Shown: positions 34,572 to 46,118 of the stretch, piece after piece
Numbering within the stretch: the stretch's first letter is position 1
Layout: every line of letters begins with the position of its first letter
NCBI GenBank assembly: GCA_022661535.1
Contig: JAKULF010000008.1
Coordinates: forward strand, 1,364,001 to 1,428,000
DNA from: Eutypa lata
Taxonomy: Eukaryota > Ascomycota > Sordariomycetes > Xylariales > Diatrypaceae
DNA length: 64,000 nucleotides
Direction: 5' to 3'
Program-made: the position numbers and the translations under genes
Notes under the pieces: model-generated
What the model saw: only the letters and a program-made list of their open reading frames with translations
Told to the model about the DNA's origin: nothing
Database searches by the model: none

Positions 34572-37500
34572 ATGGCTCGAATATCGTACCTCCTAGCAGC
34601 TGGCGCTGTGCTGCTAGCTGGCTACGCCCAAGCCGACGATGCCTACACACCGAAGCATGAGGCCGGCCGTTGTGCTATGCGAGGTCATTGCGGAAGCAAA
34701 GGCTTCTTCGGAAAACAACTACCATGCGTCGACAATGGACTGGCTTCCACTCCCGATGACAAGCTCACCGAAGAACTCGTGGCTCTGTGTGGCCCCAAGT
34801 GGAAGAACAGCGATGTGTGCTGCAATGCAGAGCAGGTAAGTTTGTTATCTACACATTTATCGTAACCCCCATTACCTATCTCACTAACAACTGTCCTTGT
34901 ATAGGTCGAGTCGATGAAATCAGCACTATCCACGCCTAACCAGATCATCGGTTCCTGTCCAGCCTGCAAAGACAACTTCTACAATTTGATTTGTACCTTC
35001 ACATGCTCCCCCGATCAATCGCTGTTCTTGAATGTCACGGACGCGTTAGAAAAGAATGGCAAGACATTGGTTAGCGAAATCGACCAGCTGGTAACCGAAG
35101 AGTACGGTAAGGGTTTCTACAGTAGTTGCGAGGATGTGAAGTTCGGGGCATCCAATTCGAGAGCCATGAACTTCATTGGAGGAGGCGCGACAAACTATAC
35201 CCAACTACTCAAGTTTATTGGCGACGAAAAGCCCATCGGGTCCCCCTTCCAGATCAACTTTCCGACAAGCTACTCCGACCCGGACATGGCGCCACGAGAC
35301 ATGAAGCCCAAGAAGTGCAACGATGAGGATCCCAACTTTCGCTGCGCGTGTGTCGATTGCCCGGACGTCTGTCCCAAACTCCCCGATGTCACGGAGGCTG
35401 GTTCATGTCGCGTTGGCGTCCTCCCTTGCCTGACATTCGCCTCTATATTTACCTACAGCGTCTTGCTGTTTTCGCTAGGTATTGCCCTCGTCGCCCATGT
35501 CGCATGGAAAAAGCATACACAGAGGAGGAACGAACGACTCCACCTACTTCAAGGTGCCGAACCTAGCGATGACGAAGATGAAGGAGATCTCGTTCGAAAT
35601 CCAGCCATGCGCGATCGGCCGGTCAAACATTACAGGATCAATACCTGGTGCGATATTGCCTTCAGCAAGCTGGGTCATTTCTGTGCAAGGTTCCCGATGA
35701 TCACCATCTTTTCCAGCCTATTGGTGGTGATCGTCCTAAGTGTTGGCTGGGTTAACTTCGACGTTGAGAAGAACCCAGCGAGGCTATGGGTTAGTCCGAC
35801 TTCTGAAGCAGCTCAAGACAAGGCCTTCTTCGACGAGAACTTCGGTCCATTTTACCGCGCAGAAAAGGCTTTCCTCGTCAATGATACACATGGCCCTGTG
35901 CTCAGCTACGAGACACTAACTTGGTGGGCTCAAGTCGAGAAAGACATCCGACAACTTAAGGGTGATAGCTTCGGAACGAATTTTGATGACGTTTGCTTCA
36001 AGCCTACTGGTTCTGCTTGCGTTGTTCAGTCGCCTACCATATTCTTTGATGGCACGAAGAACTGGAAATCTTCATTCCAAGAGTGCGCTGAAACACCAAT
36101 ATTCTGCCGTCCCGACTTTGGACAACCCATTGACCCGAACATGATCATGGGTGGCTACAAGAGCCTTGAAAACGTTACCGACGCACCAGCCATGACTGTC
36201 ACTTGGGTCGTCAATAATCACTTGGACGATAGCCCTGAGTTAGCCCATGCTATGGACTGGGAGAAGTCCTTGGAAGAGCGCCTCCTTCAAGCGCAAAAGG
36301 AAGCAGCGGAACGTGGCCTTCGACTCTCCTTTTCGACGGAGATCAGTTTGGAAAAGGAATTGAATAAATCTACGAACTCGGATGCCACGATTATCATCAT
36401 CAGCTACCTTGTCATGTTTCTTTACGCTTCGCTCGCTCTGGGGTCGACCAGCATGACCATGCGGGAGCTGATTAGAAATCCGGCTGTCGCATTGGTGCAG
36501 AGCAAGTTCACATTAGGATTCGCCGGCATTCTGATTGTTCTGATGTCCATCACCTCATCCATAGGCTTATTCTCTTGGGCAGGTATCAAGGCAACTCTCA
36601 TTATCGCAGAGGTTATCCCTTTTATCGTGCTAGCCGTTGGCGTCGACAATATCTTTTTAATTGTCCACGAGTTTGAGCGGGTCAATATTAGCCATCCAGA
36701 TGCACAAGTCGAAGAAAGGATAGCCAAGGCCCTTGGCCGTATGGGACCTTCGATCCTGTTCTCTGCAATTACCGAAACTGTATCTTTCGCCCTCGGTGCC
36801 TTTGTGGGAATGCCAGCCGTTAGGAATTTTGCAATTTATGCTGCTGGCGCTGTCTTCATCAATGCTCTACTTCAGATGACCCTGTTCATCTCCATTCTCT
36901 CTTATAACCAGATCCGAACCGAAGATCACAGGGCCGATTGTTTCCCGTGCCTCCAGGTCAGGGCTGCCCGGATTCATCTTGATGGTAACAACGGTTCGGC
37001 AGGCCCGCGATCCTACGACGTACCAGAGGAGACCTTGCTACAGCAGTTCATTCGCAAGTATTACGCCCCCGCGCTGCTGGGAAAGAAGGTCAAGGCTTTC
37101 GTAATAATTTTCTTCACCGCTCTGCTAGCCGCTGGTATCGCCTTGCTTCCTTATGTCAAGCTTGGCTTAGATCAACGAGTCGCTTTGCCTGACGATTCAT
37201 ATCTCATTGACTATTTCAACGACATGTATGCCTACTTGGACACCGGCCCGCCGGTATACTTCGTGGCCAAGAACATGAACGCTACGGATCGCCTTGCTCA
37301 GCAAGACATCTGCTCGCGCTTCACGACTTGCGAGCAACTGTCCTTGACAAATGTACTAGAACAAGAGCGAAAACGACCCGACACCTCTTACATATCATCT
37401 CCGACCGCAAGTTGGATTGATGACTTCTTCCTCTGGCTGAAACCGGAGAATGACGAGTGTTGCAAGGAAGGTGGCAAGGTCTGCTTCGAGGATCGGGACC

Positions 37501-38546
37501 CGGCTTGGAACGTGACTCTCTACGGCATGCCCGAAGGCGAGGAGTTCGTCCACTACTTGGAAAAGTTCTTGACCTCTCCCACAAACGAGGATTGCCCACT
37601 AGCGGGGCAGGCTTCGTACAGCCAAGCCGTCGTCGTGGACGCCGTGAATGTCAGCGTCCCCGCGAGCCACTTTCGCACCTCGCACAAGCCCCTCCGCAGC
37701 CAGGACGACTTTATCAACGCGTACGCGTCGGCGCGCCGCATCGCCAACGACATGACGGCCCAGACGGGCATCGAGGTGTTCCCCTACAGCATCTTCTACA
37801 TCTTCTTCGACCAGTACGCGGGCATCGTGCGGCTCACGGCCACGCTGCTCGGCTCGGCCGTGGCCATCATCTTCGCCGTGTCGACGGTGCTGCTGGGCTC
37901 GGTCCTGACGGCGCTCGTCGTCACGCTTACGGTCGTCATGACGGTCGTCGACATCATCGGGGCCATGGCCGCCTTCGACGTGTCCCTCAACGCCGTCTCC
38001 CTCGTCAACCTCATCATCTGCGTGGGCATCGCCGTGGAGTTCTGCGCCCACCTCGCCCGCGCCTTCATGTTCCCGTCGGGCTCCGTCATGGAGCGCGCCA
38101 AGAACCGCTTCCGCGGCCGCGACGCCCGCGCCTGGACCGCCCTCGTCAACGTCGGTGGCTCCGTCTTCAGCGGCATCACCGTCACCAAGTTCCTCGGCGT
38201 CCTCGTCCTCGCCTTCACCCACTCCAAGATCTTCGAGATCTACTACTTCCGCGTGTGGCTGGCCCTCGTCGTCCTGGCGGCCGCGCACGCCCTCGTCCTG
38301 CTCCCCGTCCTGCTCTCGCTCCTGGGAGGCGCGGGGTACGTCGATCCCGAGAGCGAGGGCGGCCTCGTCGAGGACCTGGCCAATCGGAGGTATCGCGCCC
38401 TCGTGCCGGATGACGACGACGACGACGATGGGGATCTGACCGATTCCGATGATGATGACGGAAATGGTATCGGTGCCGATGGTGCCGGTAGTGGTGGTCC
38501 CAACGGGCGGGAGAATGGCGGTCGGAGACTCGGCTACCACGACTAG
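34572..38546 (+). CDS. ncr1: NPC1 (Niemann-Pick C1) sterol transporter homologue
   Basis: This is a vacuolar/late-endosomal sterol transporter (yeast Ncr1). Two exons, 34572-34835 and 34905-38546, are joined across a GTAAGT-TAG intron, giving 1,301 residues, normal for the family. A cleavable signal peptide (SYLLAAGAVLLAGYAQA) leads into the cysteine-rich N-terminal sterol-binding domain, including CPACKDNFYNLICTFTCSPDQS. The first membrane helix is at about residues 262-290. The sterol-sensing domain (about 580-755) starts SDATIIIISYLVMFLYASLALG and contains VLAVGVDNIFL. A second lumenal domain and a C-terminal five-helix bundle follow (about 1060-1230, with GIAVEFCAHLARAF). The cytosolic tail is very acidic (poly-Asp). 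From about 37,650 the codons become markedly G/C-ending compared with the first 3 kb. The product call is certain at family level. Confidence 0.97.
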
Positions 38547-39072
38547 GGGTCCCGGCTCACGGACGTGTGGAAGCGGTTGCTCGAGAAGTACGGACCGGAT
38601 CGGAGACCACTGTGGCAGAGGGCCCTTGATCAGGCGGCCGATCCGAGGCCAGGGGATGTGTTTAACACGTGGATGCGGGATTTTAGGTAAAGAGAGAGTG
38701 AGAGAAAACACCGGAAGGAGATGAAGAGAGGGGAAGAGACGAGACGCTCTTTTTTCTTTTTCTTTTTCTTTGGTTTTGGTCTTGGTTTTAGTCTGGTTCG
38801 TGGGTTAGGAGAGAGCATAGCATACGGCAAGAGAAAGGGGGCGAGAAATGGAAGAAGAGAAGGAACAATTCGACCAACCGACCGACCTTGTTCAATTGGC
38901 TGTACTGTAGAATACATGGTATGTGTGTGTATAACATGATTAGCTAAGTAAGTAGGTACTTGAGGGAGGAGTGAAGCGCAGCAACAGAAGCGGCGGTAAT
39001 AGCGGTAACAATAGCAGCGATTAGTTAGCGAAGCAATGAATAGGATAGATAGACAATTAACTTGGAAGTTCT

Positions 39073-39098
39073 TCTTTCTTTCTTTCTTTCTTTCTTTT
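39073..39098. repeat. (CTTT)n microsatellite
   Basis: About six tandem CTTT units ending in a T run, in intergenic DNA. Confidence 0.9.
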
Positions 39099-39431
39099 TT
39101 ATACCTACTCCGTGATGATATGGATATGGATAGAATATGTCTTTTACTCTAGTGGTTCACATGAATAGTGGTTTCCGTGAGGATTCTTTCGATCTTAAGT
39201 GTTTGGATAGGTACGGAGGTTGCTTGAGTTCAGGAGTTAGGCGGTAAGTATCAAGGTCAACATAGGTAGGAGGATAGAAGGAACAGAGAGCTTTTGCCGC
39301 CATCATCATTTAAATATCACTTTCGCAACACGCAATTTGATTAATCATATCTCTAACTTTATGGGAAGTTCAACAACTAATGCCTATCTAGTATCATAGC
39401 TAACGAATAGCTCGACCATTAAATAAGGGGA

Positions 39432-39433
39432 GC

Positions 39434-39465
<32 letters not shown>

Positions 39466-39475
39466 TACTACTACG
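39432..39475. repeat. (CAGA)n microsatellite
   Basis: About ten uninterrupted CAGA units in the convergent intergenic region. Confidence 0.93.
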
Positions 39476-39708
39476 TATGTTCATACCTTTAATGGTATAG
39501 ATTCAGCACCCATAACAGCAAGCAACTAAATAAACAAATATCTGGAACGCCCACACCGCAAAGGTTCCCGATCTTCAGGTAGAAAGGGGGAAAAAAGGCC
39601 TGTGATTTTTGGTTGGATACTTGAACATATACACATGACAGGCATATCTCAGTTCGCCTGTATCCTTGCCACCCCCCTTCTCTTTGGAAAGTAAGTAATT
39701 GGATCGTA

Positions 39709-40768
39709 TCAAAGCATGGTCCAATCCTCGTCATCCGAACCACCATCGGCGTTAGGCTGTTGCGATATCTTTTTATCCCGCTCAGCGGGACTATCGCGAC
39801 CACCGTAATAATCTTGCTCATAGTCGTATCTATCGTCTCCATCGTTTTCATCGTTCAAGACCTTATGGTTTATTTAGCACAGTTTCGTCATAAAAAATGG
39901 GGTAATAAAAGAGGGCGGGGGGAGAGGGGAAAGTAGGGTGATAGTTAGGGGCCGGTGACAATAAATAGTACACAGACAGGACGTACCTCGTGAAGGGCCA
40001 GCTGGTCCACGATCATCTGCAGCTGTCTAAGCTGCTCCGCAAGCTGCTGCTGTTGCTGCTTCTGTTGTTGTTGTTGCTGTTGTTGTCGGGTAGCAGTCGT
40101 AGCATGTCGAGATATATTCTCTTCAATCCCCGCATCCCCATCTCTATCTCCATCTCCGTTCCCGTCCCCACCACCATCGCCATCACCATTAGCCGACGCG
40201 CACGAGGTCCGAAACTGCGGCGTACGACCCCTCTTCCTCCTCTGCTGCTGCCGTTGTTCCAGGACCTCATCGTTCCCAGCCCCCTCTCCCAGCGGTAGCG
40301 GTACCAGCTCGCCGCCCTCCGACGAAAGCCGCTTCCTCAGGATATCGCGCTCGCGCATCAGCCGCCGGGAATACAGGTGCCAGTCCCGGAGCAGGACGTC
40401 CTGCTCGACGAGCCGATCCTTCAGGCGGAGGAGCTCCTTCTCACTCAGGAGCCCCCGGGCCTCTCCGCCGCTGCTACTACTGTTACCCCGACGATGGCCT
40501 GCACCACCAACACCACCAGCGACGACGCGCCGCACCTGCGCTTCCGCTTCGCGCAGCGCGCGCAGGCCCTCGGGGCAGTACGTGCGGGCGAAGCCGGCGC
40601 CGGCCCGCAGGCACGGCCGCAGCACGTAGGCGTCGAGGCGCGTGCCCGCTTCGACGGCTAGGTGCCGGTTATCGCGGGCGACGGTGACGAGACGGCCCGA
40701 GGCGGCGACGCATAGGCGGGCGAGGTGGGTGAGACGCTCTTCTGCTGTTGCTGTTGTTGTTGTTGTCG

Positions 40769-40804
<36 letters not shown>

Positions 40805-41348
40805 AGTGGTTTCTGTTGCTGTTGCTGCTGCGGTAGGAAGGCGGTGGGGATGATGATGTGTAATAGCTGTTGTTGGTAGAGGGAGAATAAGAAGGAGAAT
40901 ACGAAGCGAGATCCCTGGCGTCGACCATGTCGTCTTCTTCCCATGAGTCGGAGGTGTTGTCGTGGGAACTGCTGCCGTTTTTGTTGTGGTTGTTGTTTCT
41001 GCTGGAGACTGAAGGGGGTTCCTCTCCCATCATGAAGGGCTGCTCTGGTGGTGAGACGCGGCGGTGCTGCTGCTTGCGTGATCCCGAGTTGGGAAGGGGT
41101 CCCTTTGGTAATCTCGTAGTGGTGGTGGTAGTGGTTGTGCGCCGCGGCTTGCGGTCACTACTGCTGCTATTGGGGTGGCGTGCGGTGGCTGTGGCGGCGG
41201 CGGCGGTGGTTGTGCTGCTCTTGTTCCGGGTAGCAGTAGGAGAAGTACGGGGCTTCTCCGGTGCGAGGTCCAACTCGCTAATCTGGCTGTCGGCCATCAT
41301 GAGGCCCGGGAAGAGCTCCTCGTCCAAGACACAGCTGTCCATAGCCAT
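39709..41348 (-). CDS. Low-complexity polyglutamine-rich protein of unknown function
   Basis: Two exons, 41348-39987 and 39861-39709, are joined across a GTACGT...ATAAG intron in phase 0, giving about 504 residues. The start is the first ATG of the frame (MAMDSCVLDEELFPGLM). I do not recognise the family. Ordered parts are a short acidic N-terminal segment and a central helical block. The central block starts AEERLTHLARLCVAASGRLVT and continues through GLRALREAEAQVRRV and LLSEKELLRLKDRLVEQD to LMRERDILRKRL, likely a coiled coil. The acidic C-terminus ends SDDEDWTML. Between them are Thr, Ser/Asn, Gln (11 in a row near 40,780 and two runs near 40,050-40,085) and Gly/Asp repeats. The second exon is supported by its acidic coding character and clean phase. 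The charge pattern suggests a nuclear or scaffold protein; that is speculative. Confidence 0.72.
40766..40802. repeat. CAG/CTG triplet repeat coding for polyglutamine
   Basis: A near-perfect run of GCTGCTGCTG triplets on the plus strand codes for 11 Gln on the minus strand. It lies inside the open frame of the low-complexity protein. Confidence 0.9.
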
Positions 41349-43597
41349 CACAACTTCGGGGTAAGAGACGACTTGCGTGGCGATAATAACGGACTGGGCG
41401 AGTGGTCCGGATTCGGGATATTGATGTGGATGGATGGGAAAGACGGGTAAAAACAATGAGGGAGCTATAACTGATGCAGCTTAGAAGTTATCCTATTGTT
41501 TGTTGAATACACATTTTATTGAGAATAGCCTTAAGTCTATCCAGCTAGCCTCGAAGCGAGTTTGTTTGTCTCTGTTCTAAGGCTGATAATAAGCAAGTGA
41601 TGAATACTTCAGACCACACCTCGAAAGGCCACCAACAATAGTGACGGGGGGCAGCAGCAGGTACGTCGATAGGTAGATTGCTGCAGAACCCAAAAAGGGT
41701 TTACTATTACCAGACCAAAACTACCTCGGAGGGGAACCACTTGGTCAACGCCTCAGGACCAAAAGAAAAAGGTGAAATCGAAGGATATGGTCTGAAGATA
41801 CAGTATGCTGGGCTGGGTACCTAATAATAATAAGGTTCGGTTAGCATCGACGGAAGTTCGATGGTACATGTAGTAGAAAGTGGCATGTGCCTGATTTCCT
41901 GAACCGGAGGTTTTAAAAAGAGAAATGAGGCTCAAACGAGCTGGAGATGCTGCTGGCCTAAAGTAATATCCAAGTATTGCTTCAAGCCACATACCAGTTG
42001 CTCCATTCATTACTACGTGGTTCGCCTTACGGCTTTACATATGGGCGGATGGATGACGAATGGGAGAAAACCCGCCCTGCTACTACTACAGGCAGCCATT
42101 TTCTCTGTCTCTGTAGGGGGGGGGTGCTTGATTGGAGAGACCGTTCCTTAAGCTTCGGTTGGTTGAGATAAATAAATAACCACCCATACTAGTGAAACTT
42201 GCCATCAGCTTTAACTTACCTGCTTCTTAAATATCCTTGGTGGACATGGGATTATATGCGCAGCTGGTTTGGATTGTTCCTAACGGATTGATTGAATTAG
42301 CTTCCTCTAAAACTCGGGATAAAGAAAGGATTAATGTATCTGGCAGTCTGGATATGGATTCAAGAGCAGGTATAAAAGGCCGATTGCCTAACTTAGACAT
42401 ACCTATAATCACATATACCCAGCAATGCATTCTTCCAGCCAATAAAGAAGGTTAAAAAGTTGCCGTGAGTCACTACCTAATTACCTACCTAGGTTTTTAT
42501 ACATACATTAAGTAATCAGGTAGTACAGTGCGTTCATCGAAGTTTGTCCGATTTCTATAATGTCGTTTGGAGGATAGATGATAATAAAAAAGACAGAAGT
42601 GGTGTCAACTTGAATCCAACTGGCCTTTACATATGTAGAACCTATTACATGTCCGCCTACTAGCAAACCAAGCAGTGTAGTCTAGGTACCTAGATATAGT
42701 GTAGATAGATAGCAAATATTAATCAGATCAAAGGCATACATGTATTGCAGCACATGGTGGACGCGTGTCAGATCTACCCACTATATTCGCCTGCATCTTC
42801 TATTTGAAGATGGCTAATTGAGGGGCAACTTGTCTTTCATCCAGCACCGGTAGCTTACCTGTGACGTAGCCGAATGCCTGCCATGCCACAATAAGTACAA
42901 CACTCACGGCAGACCTACAGTGCTCATTTACATTACAGCGTAAGCCCCGAAGGCATTATAACATTACGCGATTCGTTTCAGTTGCCGCTAAAATTCGAAT
43001 ATAAAGGCAGAGTATACCTGTGTCAATTATACATGGTATCTAGTTATGTGTTGGATATCATTCATATCGTCTCTCTAGTGCGCAATTCTCTACTCTTCAA
43101 AAGAGTGTGTTGCTGTAATAAAAAAACCATATTGTACTTCCCGAAAACGCCCATGTTGCTCAAGTAGCCAAGACTGTCCTGCTCTCCATATACCATACAT
43201 GCCTTCTTGTTGTCGTGCTTTGAAAGCCGATCTTCTCTAGATGTCGTAATGGGTTTCAATAACTATGCACTGTGCATACTCGTTTACGTCCTCCTTGTTC
43301 GGCGGCGACGCCCCATTCGATAGGTGTTTGCAGATTCGCTTTGTATAGCGGTACGATGCCATAGTCCTAGTGATTGGCTACCTTGATATCCTATTGATCC
43401 CCGAAAGCGATAAGATAACAACGGCAAGAAAAAAACAGACCCCGGCACGTTTGCTCTGACGTAATCCAACAGGTAGATCGCATTGCGACTCAATACGTCC
43501 AATCAAACCCGACAGGTAGATGAATAGGCATGCGTAGGAGCGTCATTGGCTGCCTCTAATGGCTAGAGCTTGTGTATAATATCATCGGGCCTTGGCA
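41349..43597. other. Gene-free region between the polyQ gene and NMN adenylyltransferase
   Basis: Left of centre it should contain the promoter of the polyQ gene. Open frames (for example 41753-42010, 42237-42455 and 43284-43502) lack coding features. The centre is AT-rich with ACCTACC runs. No mobile element ends are recognised. Confidence 0.45.
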
Positions 43598-44786
43598 CTA
43601 TTGGGACGCCTTCTGCTTCTCCTTGGTGCTCATATCATCGCCAATGTAGAGGTTGTGTTCTTCGATATACCGGATCACCGGTCGAGGTAGCAAGTACTCG
43701 ATGCTCATATCTCTCTTCAGAAACATCCTGATCTTGGTGCTGCTCACGTCGTTTTGGATCATTTGGTTAATAACGTGGATGTTGTCTTCCCATGGCTTCA
43801 GGCTAGCTAAAGCCTCGTCCATGTCCGTTCCACTCCTCTCTACGATCATCTGTAGTGAATTTAGTTAGTGGAAGCACAAAGCACGCCGAGTTCTTCCTCC
43901 GAGACAGTACATACAGCACCGAAGTTTCCTAAGATATGGTCGAGATCTTTCTCGGCCCACACGCCAGGGGTTGACATGGTGCCGATCAAGTCAGCACCCG
44001 CTAACAACATTATCTTAACTGGCCTGCGGTGTTGGCCATCTGCGCTCAAAACACCTCCGAGGTGTTGGTTGATTTCGGTTTCGAAGTGATCTAGAACCTG
44101 GGCGGTCGGAGTGAAGTTGGGTTGAACGGCCTCCCATGGGTCAACCATAAGCCAGCTCGACGTCTCATCGGCAGCTAATTCGCACATGCGCACTCTAGAC
44201 AAAACAGTTCGCATTAGCATATGTAAACTAGAAGAGTATTATATGGCACATTGGGTTTCTCTATCCTTACTAACCTGTGTAATGATGGTGCTAGCCCAGC
44301 CTTTCGGTAGGAATCTGAGACGGGCGACAAGTAGCCCCCGACTACCTCATATTGCGTATTGATTCGGGCATAGTCGTTAGCCATTTCAAACATCCGTAGA
44401 TGGAGATAAGCTAAGGTGGACAGTATTAGCAAATCGTTTAGTCACTTTAATGCCTAGTAAATGGTGAGGAACTCTAGGATATCGGCAACTTTGCCCGGTG
44501 TCGGAACGTCGGCATTGCGCCATAACTAAGTCTAGACCACCAATTGCTCTTGAGCGAGCTACAAGCTGGCAGGCATCTAGGAGCTGAAACCTAATTCAAA
44601 AGATAAAGGTAAATATGACATACTGATGGGTGAGAAGGAACCGCAAGCAACGAGAACTAGAGGAGTACGGTTTGAGTCCATTTGTTGTCTGCGCAGCCTA
44701 TGGGTTGGGAAGCTGTAGTTGTCGAGCGTCATTGCCGAAACACCACCATTCTGTGGCAGCCCCGCGGTACTGTTGGTGGTGGTCAT
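43598..44786 (-). CDS. Nicotinamide/nicotinate mononucleotide adenylyltransferase
   Basis: This enzyme joins NMN or NaMN to AMP from ATP, forming NAD or deamido-NAD, and is essential in NAD synthesis. Four exons join in phase: 44786-44624, 44410-44275, 44194-43885 and 43849-43598. Donors are GTATGT, GTTAGT and a weaker GTGCTT. The product is 286 residues. The nucleotidyltransferase signature GSFSPIT-YLHLRMFEMA (residues 49-64, spanning the first splice) provides the ATP-binding GxFxPxTxxH motif. Further markers are SSWLMVDPWE, LLAGADLIGTM and WAEKDLDHIL. The last exon carries NDVSSTKIRMFLKRDMS with the SxTxxR motif. The fungal homologues are yeast Nma1/Nma2. The first 40 residues are an unconserved, Ser/Thr/Asn-rich leader. 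Confidence 0.95.
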
Positions 44787-46118
44787 GATGGCGGGGGGTT
44801 TAAGAGTGAATAAAAAAGTGTGAGAAAATGAGAGAACTCCAGAAGAATTGAGGAATATGAGTTAGAGATAATTAGATATAGTTTTAGTGATGTATTTGAG
44901 CAAGAAGCCGATTGAAGAAGCAACAGGTCTTTGTATGTATGAGTCAAGAATTATGTAGTTGATTGTTAGGCAGAGAGAGGGAAAGGTTAACCGATCAACT
45001 TTGGTAGAACCTTGGAACTCTAGAGAGACTGGAAATCTGGTAAGGTCAACTGACTGGATCTAACTTAGTACTTTGGAGTACCTACGCCCACCTGCCGTCG
45101 GATCGATATCCGTCTAGCACCACTCCAAGACTAACGGTGGAGGGGTCCAGCCCTTGTGCCAGCCAAAGAGTCAGGGCTGTCAGGGTCTCGAAACGTCTTA
45201 GTGTGTAGGGCCCTTGGGCGGGGAGCACATTCTATTATGTTATAGGTACTTCGTAGTACCTGAGCATAGCTAACTTGGGGCCTTTCACTTTCATACAAGC
45301 TTTCTTAACTATATTCTATAATTAAATGGATATTATATATTACATGATCTTATTGATCTTATTTAATTACTACTCATTGTTTGATTAGAAACAATCGGAA
45401 TGGAATAATATGCTGACAAATTCTGCCGGTGCAACTTTGGAAAGCTTTCGGACTTATTACTGAAGAAGCTTGCCGTTTGCCGGATCCGAAATATCGTGGG
45501 TCTGTCCAAGTGGCTGTATTGTACTGTGCATGTGGCGGTGCTGCACAAACACCAAACAACAAGCTTTTGTAGGTGGATAAAAGTGAATAACAAGTTTGTA
45601 ACATATATATTTTTACTCGTTAACTTCTTATATTATTCATTTCTTGTCGAGCACACTTTTAAGATAGTTTATTGTCAAACCAGAAGTTCTGAATAGGGGT
45701 TGGTGGATGACAACTAGCCCTCTTATTGCTTCGTACCTAGACCATACATAATATTAGCAATGGTCAAATGTTGTTCTGCGTTTCCCCATCTGCGGCATGC
45801 AAGGATTGTCCGGTTATATCGCCAGTCATTAATATACTAGAACTCAGTACATGGCTTGTCGTCTCCAACTGTTACCATATGCAGTTCAGCCAGATATATA
45901 TTGGAGAGTAGTATCATATCAAGTCCCACCATGGGAGCATCACTTTTTGGTAGGTATATGCACAGTGTTTGAGGTTGAGGGGAATACACTACCAGCTCGT
46001 CGATCACGTAACAAGGCGAGACTTAAAGTATCTATTATAGTCGAGGTTGTTGAATTGGCTAGGGAGGAGAATACATGTGGTATAAAGACACCAACTCAGA
46101 TAGGTATCTATATAGAGA
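44787..46118. other. Gene-free AT-rich region
   Basis: The left part is the promoter of the NMN adenylyltransferase gene. The rest (45,200-46,100) is AT-rich. A 92-codon open frame at 45851-46129 has no recognisable motif and could be an old repeat fragment. Confidence 0.4.

Larger units (their letters stand above)
38547..39708. other. Gene-free region with microsatellites downstream of NPC1
   Basis: This is 3' flanking sequence of two convergent genes. It contains a TTTTTC-rich tract near 38750-38780, a (CTTT)n run and a (CAGA)n run, each listed separately. No gene is supported. Confidence 0.5.

Noticed and set aside
37457..38413. 318-codon plus-strand open frame overlapping NPC1 and a 370-codon minus-strand frame across 37599-38711
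   Set aside because: Both are Arg/Pro- or Glu/Asp-rich shadows created by the high GC of the NPC1 3' end. The NPC1 frame carries all conserved residues.
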